Positions 1 to 13,640 of a stretch of DNA of 64,000 nucleotides are shown here, piece after piece. The DNA comes from Gadus chalcogrammus (taxonomy: Eukaryota; Chordata; Actinopteri; Gadiformes; Gadidae), in assembly GCF_026213295.1 (NCBI RefSeq), contig NC_079420.1, positions 14,946,789 through 15,010,788 on the forward strand, written 5' to 3'. A program made the translations under genes and the position numbers. The stretch's first letter is position 1, and each line of letters starts with the position of its first letter. The notes beneath the pieces are model-generated. The model did no database searches. It was not told the DNA's origin and saw only the letters and a list, made by a program, of their open reading frames with translations.

Positions 1-459
1 AATGTGGGGGCCCTTGGTATAACTAAGGTGAACAGGCCTCCTTATGGCCCTCTCAAAAGGAGGATAGGTCTTGAAATTAAATTCAAATTCAGTTTGTGTA
101 TGATTTTGTCAATGTTCTCAAATTAATCTGTTGACTTTTTTTTATAACAGGGGGTTAAATAGTTTTAGGCAGAAACCTTTGGGGTTCAACCCCGAATGTC
201 TGACTCAAACAGTACTGGGTTAGGCCTCTTACTTTACTCTGATGCCTCACCCTTATCTGATTACAGAGGCTGGGAGGTGACACAGGAGTCACTTTTCTTA
301 CAAAGTGCGCATGCGTTTTCTAACTCGCTTGCAGGCTTTAATTAAAATAAATTCCAATTGCAATGCAAATATGTCCAGGTTATTTTAAGCTAGGAGCTTG
401 TTGAAATGTTGCTACTTGAAGGTGATGATATTTTAAACGAGCCTTTTCCGATGTGTTAG

Positions 460-624
460 GTGGGCAGTCGCATGGTGATCGTGGCGAGTGGCGTCCTGAT
501 GGTGGCCATGGGCGTGTTTGGTAAGATCGGGGCTATCTTCACCACCATCCCCACGCCCGTGGTCGGAGGAATGTTCATGGTCATGTTTGGAGTGATCTCC
601 GCAGCTGGGGTTTCTAATCTTCAG
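460..624 (+). CDS. slc23a4: slc23a4-like exon (n-3): transmembrane pair
   Basis: This 165-bp exon encodes 55 whole codons. The acceptor is TGTTAG before 460 and the donor is CAG|GTAACA at 624/625. It encodes V-G-S-R followed by two hydrophobic segments around the [10 protein letters not shown] motif typical of SLC23, and ends in SNLQ, which is also the usual exon boundary position in SLC23 proteins. Confidence 0.85.
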
Positions 625-923
625 GTAACAGTCTGCAACGCAGTACAAAGATGAACTATACCATGAGTACATTGAAATGATGTTCTTCAAAGTGATCCTG
701 AAATTTGACTCTTCTGTTTCTATTCAGTACACAGACATGAATTCTTCTAGAAACATCTTCATCTTTGGCTTCTCCATGTTCTCCGGCCTCGTCATTCCCA
801 ACTGGATCATGAAGAACCCCACTGCCATAGCGACAGGTGTGTTAGCTTCATCGATGTCAGCTACACTGAACTTCCTTTTTGTTTTTGCACACTTCTTACT
901 GGTGAAACCCTATGATGAGGGTG

Positions 924-959
<36 letters not shown>

Positions 960-1695
960 TGTTAAGGATGTCTCTCATGTGTTTTCATGTGGAGGCGTGG
1001 TGGAGCTGGACCAGGTGGTGCAGGTGTTGCTGACCACCAGTATGTTTGTCGGAGGCTTCTTTGGGTTCTTTCTGGACAACACCATCCCGGGTAACTTCCT
1101 TTACGCCTTGATTCGCCTTAATGGCTAGTTTATTCACAAATGAGGTTAAGGCTTTTTTATTGCTTTTACAATCACAGACCTTTGTTTAAACCTAGCACTA
1201 CCCAAGCAAGTTCAACACACAGCCATTCAGTCTTAGAGACAGGAGGGTTTTATGAGGTGTACAAAACAATTGTATAATAGCACCAGACATACAGCTGAGA
1301 AGAAATGCGTTTCTTCAGATTTTTAAACCCAACTCAGCATTGCTGTTTACTGTATTCCAAATCCAAACGGGAAGTCTCAGATCTACTACAGCTACTCCAA
1401 ACAACAGCACCATGTGTCTCCCTCAGGCTCCAAGGTGGAGCGAGGCATCGTGGCGTGGAACCAGACCCACCAGGAGGCCGGCGGCGCCCTGGAGAGCGAC
1501 GAGGTGTACGACCTCCCGTTCGGCATCAGCTCCTTCTTCCAGAAGTCCTCCTGGACGCGCTACATCCCCTTCTGCCCTCCCCGGAGGCCCGGCCTGCTGG
1601 ACGGCTACGACGCCAACGCTAACTCCATGGACATCAAGCACCTCCCTCAGGACCAGACCTCCTCTCACGTCATCATAGCGGCGGCCTCCATGTAG
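460..1695 (+). CDS. slc23a4: SLC23-family nucleobase/ascorbate transporter, slc23a4-like (3' part, four exons)
   Basis: Coding exons 460-624, 728-836, 995-1090 and 1427-1695 join in consistent phase with AG acceptors and GT donors, and end at a TAG. The joined product is about 213 residues, the C-terminal third of a ~600-residue multi-pass sodium-coupled transporter in the plasma membrane. Visible family features are [19 protein letters not shown], the [17 protein letters not shown] helix, a [18 protein letters not shown] helix followed by TIPG, and a tail starting with [12 protein letters not shown]23 members carry ascorbate (A1, A2) or nucleobases (A4). Assignment to A4 rests mainly on the adjacent fam180a-like gene, because I recall both FAM180A and the human SLC23A4 pseudogene mapping to 7q33. 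slc23a1 is the main alternative. The 5' exons, including the substrate-binding region, are outside the window. No AATAAA is obvious, but an ATTAAA lies near 2132. Confidence 0.8.
728..836 (+). CDS. slc23a4: slc23a4-like exon (n-2)
   Basis: The acceptor is TTCTATTCAG at 727 with a good polypyrimidine tract. The donor is ACAG|GTGTG at 836/837. The 109-bp exon starts in phase 0 and ends in phase 1. It encodes Y-T-D-M-N-S-S-R-N and a membrane helix ending in VIPNWI, matching the conserved DMNSSRN block of SLC23. Confidence 0.85.
926..957 (+). repeat. (AGT)n microsatellite in a transporter intron
   Basis: About ten uninterrupted AGT units sit in the 158-bp intron between the exons ending at 836 and starting at 995. 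Confidence 0.95.
995..1090 (+). CDS. slc23a4: slc23a4-like exon (n-1)
   Basis: This 96-bp exon, phase 1 to phase 1, encodes [20 protein letters not shown] and a further hydrophobic stretch ending LDNTIPG. The acceptor AG is at 993-994 and the donor GTAAC at 1091. The acceptor's pyrimidine tract is weak, so the exact 5' edge is slightly less sure, but the phase fits only this choice. Confidence 0.82.
1427..1695 (+). CDS. slc23a4: slc23a4-like terminal coding exon
   Basis: The acceptor CTCCCTCAG ends at 1426 and the stop TAG is at 1693-1695. The exon encodes the cytosolic C-terminal tail: [12 protein letters not shown], then [13 protein letters not shown], then RYIPFCP, and finally an 88th residue Met before the stop. 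The exon is much more GC-rich than the flanking introns. The 3' UTR follows toward about 2.15 kb. Confidence 0.85.
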
Positions 1696-2282
1696 GCGTC
1701 ACTGTCGCACGCTAACTCCTGCCCAGTGTGTGGCCGGACTTGACAAAGGATAAATTGCAGGGTTTTTACGGTGGGTGTAACAGAAGGACGGCGGAGACAC
1801 TGGAGGATAATGTGAATACAATTGATTGTACATTTTAAATGGACATTTCTTATTCTTCCTTGATTGCTTATATATTGATAGTGTATTGTTGAGGTGTGTT
1901 ATGTGTCATGTTGCATTATATTCTGCTGCAATCACAGGGAGATAAATACAAAGCCTTTCTTACCAACATTTTCTAGAAGATACTTTCATTTATTCATTAT
2001 TATTCATTACTGCTCATTAATATTGTATAAAGCACACTCTTTTGTGTTCATTAAGTTTGTGTTCTTATAAATTTGCTTAGTCCACTTTTATGGAGAAGGT
2101 AAAGTGGCTGGAACAGTTTCCTTTTTTTTAAATTAAAAAATCGTAATTTACTTAAATTTGCACAAACTGGCGTTGTGGTTTCTCTCCATCCAGACTAAGA
2201 TGATGATCTAAGATAATATATAAGCCTATAAAGATTTTTTTCAAGACCTTCAACTCCATAATGGTCGGCCTACTATTGCCCA
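1696..2282. other. Convergent 3' UTR interval between slc23a4-like and fam180a-like genes
   Basis: These 587 bp separate the two stop codons. The sequence is AT-rich and contains an ATTAAA on the plus strand near 2132, a possible polyadenylation signal for the transporter. No ORF or known repeat is recognised. The 3' UTRs of the two convergent genes may overlap here. Confidence 0.6.
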
Positions 2283-5362
<3,080 letters not shown>

Positions 5363-5633
5363 GGTGGAACAGTATTCATGCAGTAGCTCACAGGTACTAG
5401 AGGCTCCACAGAGGCGTGACCACCTCACCAAAAAGATGTTGCCCTCAATGACATCATTGGCAGATGGCACCCGAAACAATCATGTGACGCTGTTGTTTAC
5501 CACCTGATTCCATGATCTGATTCGAGTCTGTCCCATCAATATCTGTACCAATGTACCACTGTACTGTCTCTGACAAAATCAAACACTTCACTCTTTTTCA
5601 AAGCCTCCTTCAACCTACCTCCTTACCTCTCTT

Positions 5634-5650
5634 TCCCCCCCCCCCCCCCA
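5634..5650. repeat. Poly-C tract
   Basis: A run of about 17 bases, nearly pure C, upstream of fam180a. Confidence 0.9.
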
Positions 5651-5802
5651 CCCCGTGACATACAGACATACAGCCCCTGCAGTTTCCATCTGGCTCCATT
5701 CAGTTCCCAGAGAATGGCTCCCATACAGCAGTGCTGTATTTCGTCACAGCTTCATCATTATCCTAAACATGATTATCATCGTAAACATTGACATTAGCCC
5801 TT

Positions 5803-5827
5803 ATCATCATCATCATCATCATCATCA
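5803..5827. repeat. (ATC)n microsatellite
   Basis: Eight ATC units in AT-rich intergenic DNA. Confidence 0.9.
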
Positions 5828-7370
5828 GCTTTCATTTTTTTATTACTCACTTTTGTTGACATGGGAGGCCATATCATGTACACAAACGTGAAAACAGCTG
5901 TCCAATCAGAGCGCGTTCTTCTGTGGTTAATTTAGACAGAACTGGTAGGAGACAAAGGGATCTACACCCTTTATATTGGGTGCGGTACTTTAATGAAACT
6001 TTATGTATGCCAATCACAGCCAAACACTTTCCCCTGCGTAAAACTCTTGGGGGGTGGAAAATAATGAAATATTAGCAAAATCAGGCAGGATATTGGACAT
6101 GGAAAAGTGACTCAGTTGGCATGGTCCATATTTCATGAATAAAGTTCCATCAGCACAGTACAAGTTGTTCCTCACGAAGTAGGCCTACTGATGTTGTTCG
6201 AGAAAAATACAAGGCATGGCAAATTAACAGTTAGTGTAATGGTTACTCAGACGGCCCATTGAGTTTTTTGTTGTTTAACGAACACATTCATATTCAAAAC
6301 AAGGGCATAAAAACAGGGAGAATATCTACACTGGACGCTGGAGTTAAAGGCGTCAACACATGCAGAACACAGTTACAGTGATCTGAAATTCTCTTCTTAC
6401 GGAGAGAGAGCACCAATATGTTATATATGTATAAATGTATACATATATATATATACAGGAATGTATTGCAAGCAGCAAATGATAGGGTGAGTTCCATATG
6501 TCCTTCCACACTTTGTGACTACGCTATTCTGCAAACGCTTCATGTATGACCCAGACAGCCCTTCCTGTTACGGCCTTGGCCGTACCAAGCAGATGCTCTG
6601 CTCTGTCTCCCCCTCTTGGGCGAAGCGTTCCCTCGTTCTTTTAAATCTCTACACATGTTCGACTTGTAGACCCAATATCATCCCACTGCAGACGCAAATG
6701 GGCGTTGTCGTGTGGTGGGGGTTCCCGTTTACGCAGACTGGAACGCCCCCTTCTTATTCTTCGTCGCCTTTCTCGCTGAACTGTATTAAAATGTCAAAGT
6801 GTGCTACTCCGAAACCATGTAAATAGTGTTGTAAATAAACTTCCAAGGCTTTTCAAATCTTATTTGGAAAATAACTTCACATGGTGTGTCTTTTTACAAG
6901 TTATTCGTTACCAGACTTCGTAGTGTTGATCAGCAGTGAAATAGTCCGCCATAAGACGTTGACAATCAAAACATTTTGGGGATGGCCACTACCTATTTAC
7001 CTGCTTTTCATTCAGATTCATAGCCTACATCCTGACTTGCAGGGCCTGGACAAGCTTACACTGCATATACAGACCTACTTCATGGCCATTCCACCAGCCA
7101 TTGCTATTTGACCCATTGTTGTTATTCTGATATTGAGACAAATCATGATCACTGTCCTATAGCGTCCATTTTTTGTGAGTCTCAATGTCTACTTCAAATG
7201 CAGTTAGAAATATGGGACAGTTGCTTCATTTTATTTATATGCTGCAGGCCGAAAGACTAAATTAATATGTAACTTACTTGCTCCTTTTAAGTATAACATT
7301 GCTTGGGGAGTCCAATTCCTCCAGTGAAAAGGGTGGAAAGTACTTACAACTCTCTGCTAGTTAGCGATCT
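5828..7370. other. Intergenic sequence upstream of fam180a
   Basis: AT-rich single-copy-looking DNA with a short (TA)n near 6438-6455. Short ORFs here (for example at 6515-6826) lack recognisable domains or splice structure. Nothing else is supported. Confidence 0.5.
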
Positions 7371-7483
7371 ATGACACTTGTTTTTTATTGGTCGTCATGA
7401 AAAAAAACATAAGGGGTAACACTGTTGTTTTTTATTGGTCGTCATGAAAAAAACAAAAGGGGTAACACTGTCGATATTTATCA

Positions 7484-7686
7484 AATAAAACATGTTTGTT
7501 CTTTGCCGATGTTGCCCGATGTTGCCCGATCATTGAGCTTTTCTTCCCATTGTCTAACGATGTTCCCGGGAAGAGTAACAGTGTTTCCCGATGCAACCAC
7601 GCTATTTGCCGATGTTATAACGATAGCTGCTGATTTAGCCATCGGGCACCATCGGGGCCCACTATCGGGTAGGTGTAAACAGGGCA
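7484..7686. mobile_element. Possible short insertion in the satellite (non-autonomous element)
   Basis: A ~200-bp segment interrupts an otherwise regular monomer between AAATAAAACAT and TTACACTGTCG. It contains repeated TTGCCCGATG motifs at the left and ATCGGG motifs at the right, giving loose inverted symmetry, and ends in GTGTAAACAGGGC. No clear terminal inverted repeat or target duplication was found, so the class is unknown. Confidence 0.35.
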
Positions 7687-7861
7687 TTACACTGTCGTTT
7701 TTTATCGGTCGTCATGAAGAAAAACATAAGGGGTAACACTGTTGTCTTTGTCAAATAAAATATAAGGGGTGACACTGTCGTTTTTTATCAGTCGTCATGA
7801 AAAAAACCATAAGGGGTAACACTGTCGTTTTTTATTGGTCGTCATGAGAAAAAACATAAGG

Positions 7862-8270
7862 GAAATAATAGAAATACACACATACATTTTAATGTCATGT
7901 ATATCCTCTTTATTGATGATTGATTATTGTGTATTGTCATCACCTCAGTGGTGCAGTGGAGTGTACTCGGCCTAACCAACTGGCGACCGCGGCTCATTTT
8001 CTGTGGAAAACACAATATCTTTAATTTGAAACGTCATATATAACCACAGACAATTTTAAATTATAAATCTCAGTGGGAAGTGGAGAGAGCTGTGAGCTAA
8101 CCCCCTGGAGACAGTGGTTCAAGTCTGGTTGATGTCCTCTGTTGGAAGACTCTTATCTCTATTTCATGCGAATTATAAAGGCAAGTATAACCATTGTGAT
8201 GAAGTTCTGAGGTTAATACTCAAAACAGCTCAGGTTCGGATCCCAGCAAAAACGTTGGCAGGGGTACCAC
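7862..8270 (+). repeat. Large satellite unit A with tRNA-like modules (internally deleted)
   Basis: About 409 bp. It starts with AATAGAAATACACACATACA and ends at ACGTTGGCAGGGGTACCACTG. It holds a GTGGTGCAGTGGAGTGTACT module (about 7951), a GAGCTAACCCCCTGGAGACA module ending in GGTTCAAGTC (about 8093-8125), and only the 3' part of a third module ending in AGGTTCGGATCCC (about 8232-8244). It lacks about 40 bp present in units B and C. Confidence 0.75.
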
Positions 8271-9112
8271 TGTTGTTTTTTATTGGTCAACATGGAAAAA
8301 ACATGAGGGGTAACTCTGTTGTTTTTTATCGGCCGTCATGAAATAAACATAAGGGGTAACACTGTCGATATTCATCAAATAAAACATAGGGGGTAACACT
8401 GTTGTTTTTTATTGGTCGTCATGAAAAAATCACAAGGGGTAACGCTGTTGTTTTTTATTGGTCGTCATGAAAAAAAGACATATGGGGTAACACTGTCGTT
8501 TTTATCAAATGAAACGTAAAGGCTAACACTGTCGTTTTTTAATTGGTCGTCATGAAAAAAAACATTAAAAAAAAAAAAAAAAGTGTCCTTGGCAAATAAA
8601 ATATAAGGGGTAGTACTGTCGTTTTTATCAAATGAAACATGAGGGGTGACACTGTTGTTTTTTATTGGTCGTCATGAAAAACACATAAGGGGTAACACTG
8701 TTGTTTTTTATTGGTCGTCATGAAAAACACATAGGGGGTAACACTGTTGTTTTTCTTTGGTCGTCATGAAAAAAAACACAAGGGGCAACATTGTCGTTTT
8801 TATCAAATGAAACATGAGGGGTAACACTGTCGTTTTTATCAAATGAAACATAAGGGGTAACACTGTCCTTTTTTATCGGTCGTCATGAAAAAAACATAAC
8901 GGGTAACACTGTAGATATTTATCCATTAAAACCTAGGGGGTAACACTGTCGTTTTTATCAAATGAAACATGAGGGGTGACACTGTTGTTTTCTTTGGTCG
9001 TCATGAAAAAAACCATAAGGGGTAACACTGTTGTCTTTGTCAAATGAAACATGAGGGGTGACACTGTTGTTTTCTTTGGTCGTCATGAAAAAAACCATAA
9101 GGGGTAACACTG

Positions 9113-9572
9113 GAAATAATAGAAATGCACGCATACATTTTAATGTCATGTATATCCTCTTTATTGATGATTGATTATTGTGTATTTTCATCGCCTCAGT
9201 GGTGCAGTGGTGTGCACTCTGCCTAACCCACTGGAGACCGCAGCTACATTTCTGACGAAAACACAATATATTTAATTTTAAACGGAATGCTATCATGTCT
9301 GTTGCACTGCCATATAGAACCTCAGACATAATTAGACTAATAATCTCAGTGGGGAGTGGAGAGAGCTGTGAGCTAACCCCCTGGAGACTGGGGTTCAAGT
9401 CAGGTTGATGTCTTCTGTTGGAAGTCTCTTATTTCTATTTCACGCGAATAATAAAGTCAAGTATAACCATTGTGATGACTTTAATCAGTGTCTTGTTGGT
9501 GCATTGATAAGTTTGGAGGTTAGCACTCTAAACAGCTCACTTTCGGATCCCCGCAAAGACGTTGGCAGGGGT
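9113..9572 (+). repeat. Large satellite unit B with three tRNA-like modules
   Basis: About 460 bp, collinear with units A and C. Module 1 spans about 9193-9260 (GTGGTGCAGTGGTGTGCACT). Module 2 spans about 9358-9405 and contains GGGGTTCAAGTCAGG. Module 3 spans about 9493-9556 and contains GGTGCATTGATAAG and TTTCGGATCCCC. The spacing of A-box-like and B-box-like motifs resembles tRNA-derived sequences, but none folds obviously into an intact tRNA. Confidence 0.75.
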
Positions 9573-10005
9573 AACACTGTCATTTTTTATTGGTCAACAT
9601 GGAAAAAACATGGGGGGTAACTCTGTCGTTTTTTATCGGCCGTCATGAAATAAACATAAGGGGTAACACTGTCGATATTTATCAAATAAAACATAGGAGG
9701 TGACACTGTTGTTTTTCTTTGGTCGTCATGAAAAAAAACACAAGGGGCAACATTGTCGTTTTTATCAAATGAAACATAAGGGGTAACACTGTCCTTTTTT
9801 ATCGGTCGTCGTGAAAAAAACATAAGGGGTAACACTGTAGATATTTATCCATTAAAACATAGGGGGTAACACTGTTGTTTTTCTTTGGTCGTCATGAAAA
9901 CAACCATAATGGGTAACACTGTTGTTTTTAATTGGTCGTCATGAAAAAAGACTTAAGGGGTAACACTGTCGTATTTTATTGGTCGTCATGAAAGAAAACA
10001 TGAGG

Positions 10006-10462
10006 GAAATGATAGAAATACACACATACATTTTAATGTCATGTATATACTCTTTATTGATGATTGATTATTGTGTATTTTCGTCGCCACAGTGGTGCAG
10101 TGGTGTGCACTCTGCCTAACACACTGGAGGCCGTGGCTCAATTTCTGTGGAAAACACAATATATTTAATTTTAAACGTAATGCTATCATGTCTCTTGCAC
10201 TGTCATGTATAACCTCAGACATACTTAAATAATAAATCTCAGTGGGAAGTGGAGAGAGCTGTGAGCTAACCCCATGGAGCCTGGTGTTCTAGTCCGGTTG
10301 ATCTGTTGGAAGACTCATATTTCTATTTCATGCGAATTATAAAGTCAAGTATAACCATTGTGATGACTTTATTCGGTGTCTTGATGGTGCATTGATAAGT
10401 TCGGAGGTTAACACTCTTAACAGCTCAGGTTCGGATCCCTGCAAAAACGTCGACAGGGGTAC
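10006..10462 (+). repeat. Large satellite unit C with three tRNA-like modules
   Basis: About 457 bp, collinear with unit B. Module 3 at about 10381-10440 is the best preserved, with GGTGCATTGATAAG as an A-box-like block and GGTTCGGATCC as a B-box-like block (10 of 11 consensus positions). T-runs that could end pol III transcription follow downstream of the unit in copies A and B; in C the run is reduced. Confidence 0.75.
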
Positions 10463-11128
10463 CACTGCTGTGTTTTATTGGTCGTCATGAAAAAATAACA
10501 TATTTGAAAAAAAAATAAAAAATTGCCCTTGTCAAATAAAATATAAGGGGTTACTGTTGTTTTTCATCAGTCATCATGGGAAAAAAAACATAAGGGGTAA
10601 CACTGTCGTTTTTATCAAATGAAACATAAGGGTAACACTGTCGTTTTTTATCCGTCGTCATGAAAAACCCATAAGGGGTAACACTGTCGAAATGTATCGA
10701 ATAAAACATAGGGGGTAACACTGTCGTTTTTACCAAATGAAATATGAGGGGTGACACTGTCATTTTTCTTTGGTCGTCATGAAAAAAACCATAAGGGGTA
10801 ACACTGTTGGTTTTTTATTGGTCGTCATGAAAAAAAACACAAGGAGTAACACCGTTGTTTTTTATTGGTCGTCATGAAAAAAAACATAAGTGGTAACACT
10901 GTTGTCTTTGTCAAATAAAATATAAGGGGTAACACTGTCGTATTTTATTGGTCGTCATGAAAAAAAACATATTTGAAAAAAAAAGAAAGTGTCCTTGTCA
11001 AATAAAATATAAGGGGTAACACTGTTGTTTTTCATCAGTCATCATGGGAAAAAACATAAGGGGTAACACTGTCGTATTTATCAAATGAAACCTAAAGGGT
11101 AACACTGTATAGAATAGAATAGAATAGA

Positions 11129-11180
11129 AACACACACGCACACACGCACGCACGCACGCACGCACGCACGCGCACGCACG

Positions 11181-11277
<97 letters not shown>
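11129..11277. repeat. (AC)n / (ACGC)n microsatellite
   Basis: CG-interrupted ACGC units at the left grade into a pure AC array of roughly 90 bp. The array directly follows the last satellite monomer via three GAATA units. Confidence 0.97.
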
Positions 11278-11279
<2 letters not shown>

Positions 11280-12304
11280 ATAAAATAATAGTATGCAAAT
11301 ATGTTGAATAGGCCTCCATCTTTGTTATACTTTTAAAACTTTCCTATATAGCCTATTTTATACCTTACACACTGATAACAGGAATGCGAAATGCGAAATG
11401 CATCCTGGGATATTTAACGGTGCCAAGTCCACACCATGGAACTTTTGGGCTAGCCCCACCAGTAAGTAAAATAATCTCCGTCCACTTCAACAGAGAAACA
11501 CTCTGAGCATGCGCATTTCAATGTTTCAAGTCCAATACACATTGCATTGGGCTGGTGGGACCATAGATATATATAGAACAAAACGACATTTTGGCTGGGA
11601 ACCAGCAGCCAGTTGGACCGTTGGTACCGTCACAGTGAATTTTTTTTTTCGTGGATAGTTTATCCTGATCCTAATGAAGGAATTATTGGAGCAAAAAAAA
11701 AAACAGCACCTGTGACAGTGGAATTTGTAGCTGTAGAAAGCGTCACATGTGTATCAGTAAATCTGGGGTCCCGGAGAGAAATGCTTTTGTTTTTGAGAAC
11801 TTATTTATTTATTTCCAGGTTCATCATAACCACATTTCAATTAGATACATGATACCATCATATACTGAGATATATGATGGTAATATAAATCTGGTGCAAA
11901 AATTAAGCCCGAAAACTGCATTTGAGGTCCTTAGCTGCATATTCGAGCAGTTACAGAAGTTCTTGACTTGAAAATTATTATATTTTTGGTGACAAATATT
12001 GTACAGGCGTATACTCTGGACCGCAAGAGGTCACTGGTGTTTTATGTGTTTTGCACCATATTCACAGCAGCAACTGAAGCAAAAATGTGAGTGTATGAGT
12101 TTCTTAATATGTAATGTAGGTAGAATAGGATATCTGCAACTGGAATGAATCATTTGAGAAGGTGTGACTGTGAAGGTGTTTGTGTGAGAGAGACACATTC
12201 AAATTCTAATTTATTGATACAAATGGGATTTTCTGCAACTACAATTGTCCCTGTCATGGTGCTCAGTTGTTTTTCTCGCATAGTGACTAATAGTCCTCCC
12301 CTTC

Positions 12305-12322
12305 GTGTGTGTGTGTGTGTGT

Positions 12323-12363
<41 letters not shown>

Positions 12364-12512
12364 TGTGTGTGTGTGTGTGTGTGTGTGTCTGTGTGTGTGT
12401 GTGCGTGTGTGTGTGTGTGTGTGTGCGTGTGTGTGTGTGTGTGGGTGTGTGTGTGTGTGTGTATGTGTGCGTGTGCGTGTGTGTGTGTGTGTGTGCGTGT
12501 GTGTGTGTGTGT
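12305..12512. repeat. Imperfect (GT)n microsatellite, about 208 bp
   Basis: A GT array with scattered GGG, GTCT, GC and AT interruptions. It creates Val-Cys and Thr-His pseudo-ORFs on both strands. Confidence 0.97.
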
Positions 12513-13539
12513 CGATAGGACACACACCCAAGCAAAACTAAAGGCTAGAGGAGGTCAGCGTTATCCTGTGACTCCCAATTCAATCTGCAACCTTCGATGT
12601 GCAACGTCTTCGTCATCAACTGCTTTAAAAGTGACAGGGGTGCGTCTATTCCCTGCTGGAATGGGCGTTCCGTCATACGTTATGTTTTTAAACAACTGTA
12701 TCAATGGATACCAAAACCTGTTGGTGGGCCAGCATCTGAGCTAACCTTTGCACATCTCTCATCAAGGAAAATACTAAATGCAGCAAAATTAAGCATTCAG
12801 GCATGTTGTTTTAACACTTCATTCCTTGGCGTACACACATCTCAAATTTTGTTAGCTTTTTTCTAATTGTTATTTTTGAGTTGAGGAATAGAAAACAATG
12901 TTCCCCATGCGGCAATGGGCACATGGTTGGAACTCATCTGGTTTCATCAGGCTGTCCGCATGACTGGTGTCTTCTGGTGCCAACAAGACCCATAGGAGCC
13001 CACTCTGTTCTCTGCTGGCGCTTCAATGAACGGAATGTCCGAGCTGCCCAAGACACAGTTAGTCATTATTTCTAACTACACTGCCTGTGTGCCCATAAAA
13101 ACACACACACACACAGAAGTGTTAAAGCAAGGGCATTGTTCGCTTGGTTGGCAGCTATGTTAGCGGGCATATCCTGAAGCAAACTAAGGGTTGCATGAGG
13201 GGAGACTGAAATGACTCTAGCCTACAGATGAAAGAGGATTTGGGTTGCGTGCAATGATGCGTAGCCATGCATCCTTGGCCTTGTTTATTTATTTTAAGGA
13301 TGAAGGCTGTTCCTGTGGCCAAACATTGGGAGCGGCTGCATGATAGTTTTGGCGAGAGGATTCAGACTGATTGATTTTTTCTTTCAAAGATGATGAAGGG
13401 AAGATGCAGGAGCAAAAAGAGAGTTTGAAAGTGAAGAGCAGAAAAGAGTGGAAGGGACTACGATTTTTAACACAAACAACGAAAATAGGGTCTGCCTCCC
13501 TACCTCTTCCCACCGTTCAGAACAGTTGCATGATTTCAC

Positions 13540-13640
13540 GCACCTGTGATTGACAGGCAAATTGATGGCAGATTGATTCCCTGCACCAATCAGGGAAGAG
13601 TTGCCCTGATTCGTCAGTAATTAGCCTGGACGATATAATA
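13540..13640. promoter_or_regulatory. Candidate conserved regulatory element with PBX-MEIS motif
   Basis: Non-repetitive. It contains TGATTGACAG at 13547-13556, an exact match to the composite PBX-MEIS/PREP consensus. This is followed by GCAAATTGATGG, GCAGATTGATTC, a CCAATCAGGG box and TCAGTAATTAGC. Dense homeodomain-type motifs of this kind are typical of vertebrate noncoding elements. Function is inferred from motifs only. Confidence 0.3.

Larger units (their letters stand above)
7371..11110. repeat. Composite satellite array of 36- and 47-bp hairpin monomers with three large interspersed units
   Basis: Roughly 45 copies of a monomer anchored by GGGGTAACACTGT are arranged head to tail. A long form (about 47 bp) continues with a T-run, ATTGGTCGTCATG and an A-run. 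A short form (about 36 bp) continues with TTTTTATCAAATGAAACATA. Each monomer body is an imperfect inverted repeat (GTTTTTT to AAAAAAC, or GTTTT to GAAAC). The array is interrupted by three related larger units at 7862-8270, 9113-9572 and 10006-10462, and ends in the microsatellite at 11129. Minus-strand ORFs here only translate the repeats. Confidence 0.9.

Noticed and set aside
9193..9556. Possible functional tRNA genes in the satellite units
   Set aside because: A- and B-box-like motifs are present, but I could not see a full cloverleaf with acceptor stem and anticodon arm. They are kept as tRNA-like modules only.
7371..11110. Regular short repeats with intervening sequence, resembling a CRISPR array at first glance
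   Set aside because: The DNA is eukaryotic, the intervals between anchors are themselves repeated and not unique spacers, repeat length varies between two classes, and there are no cas genes.
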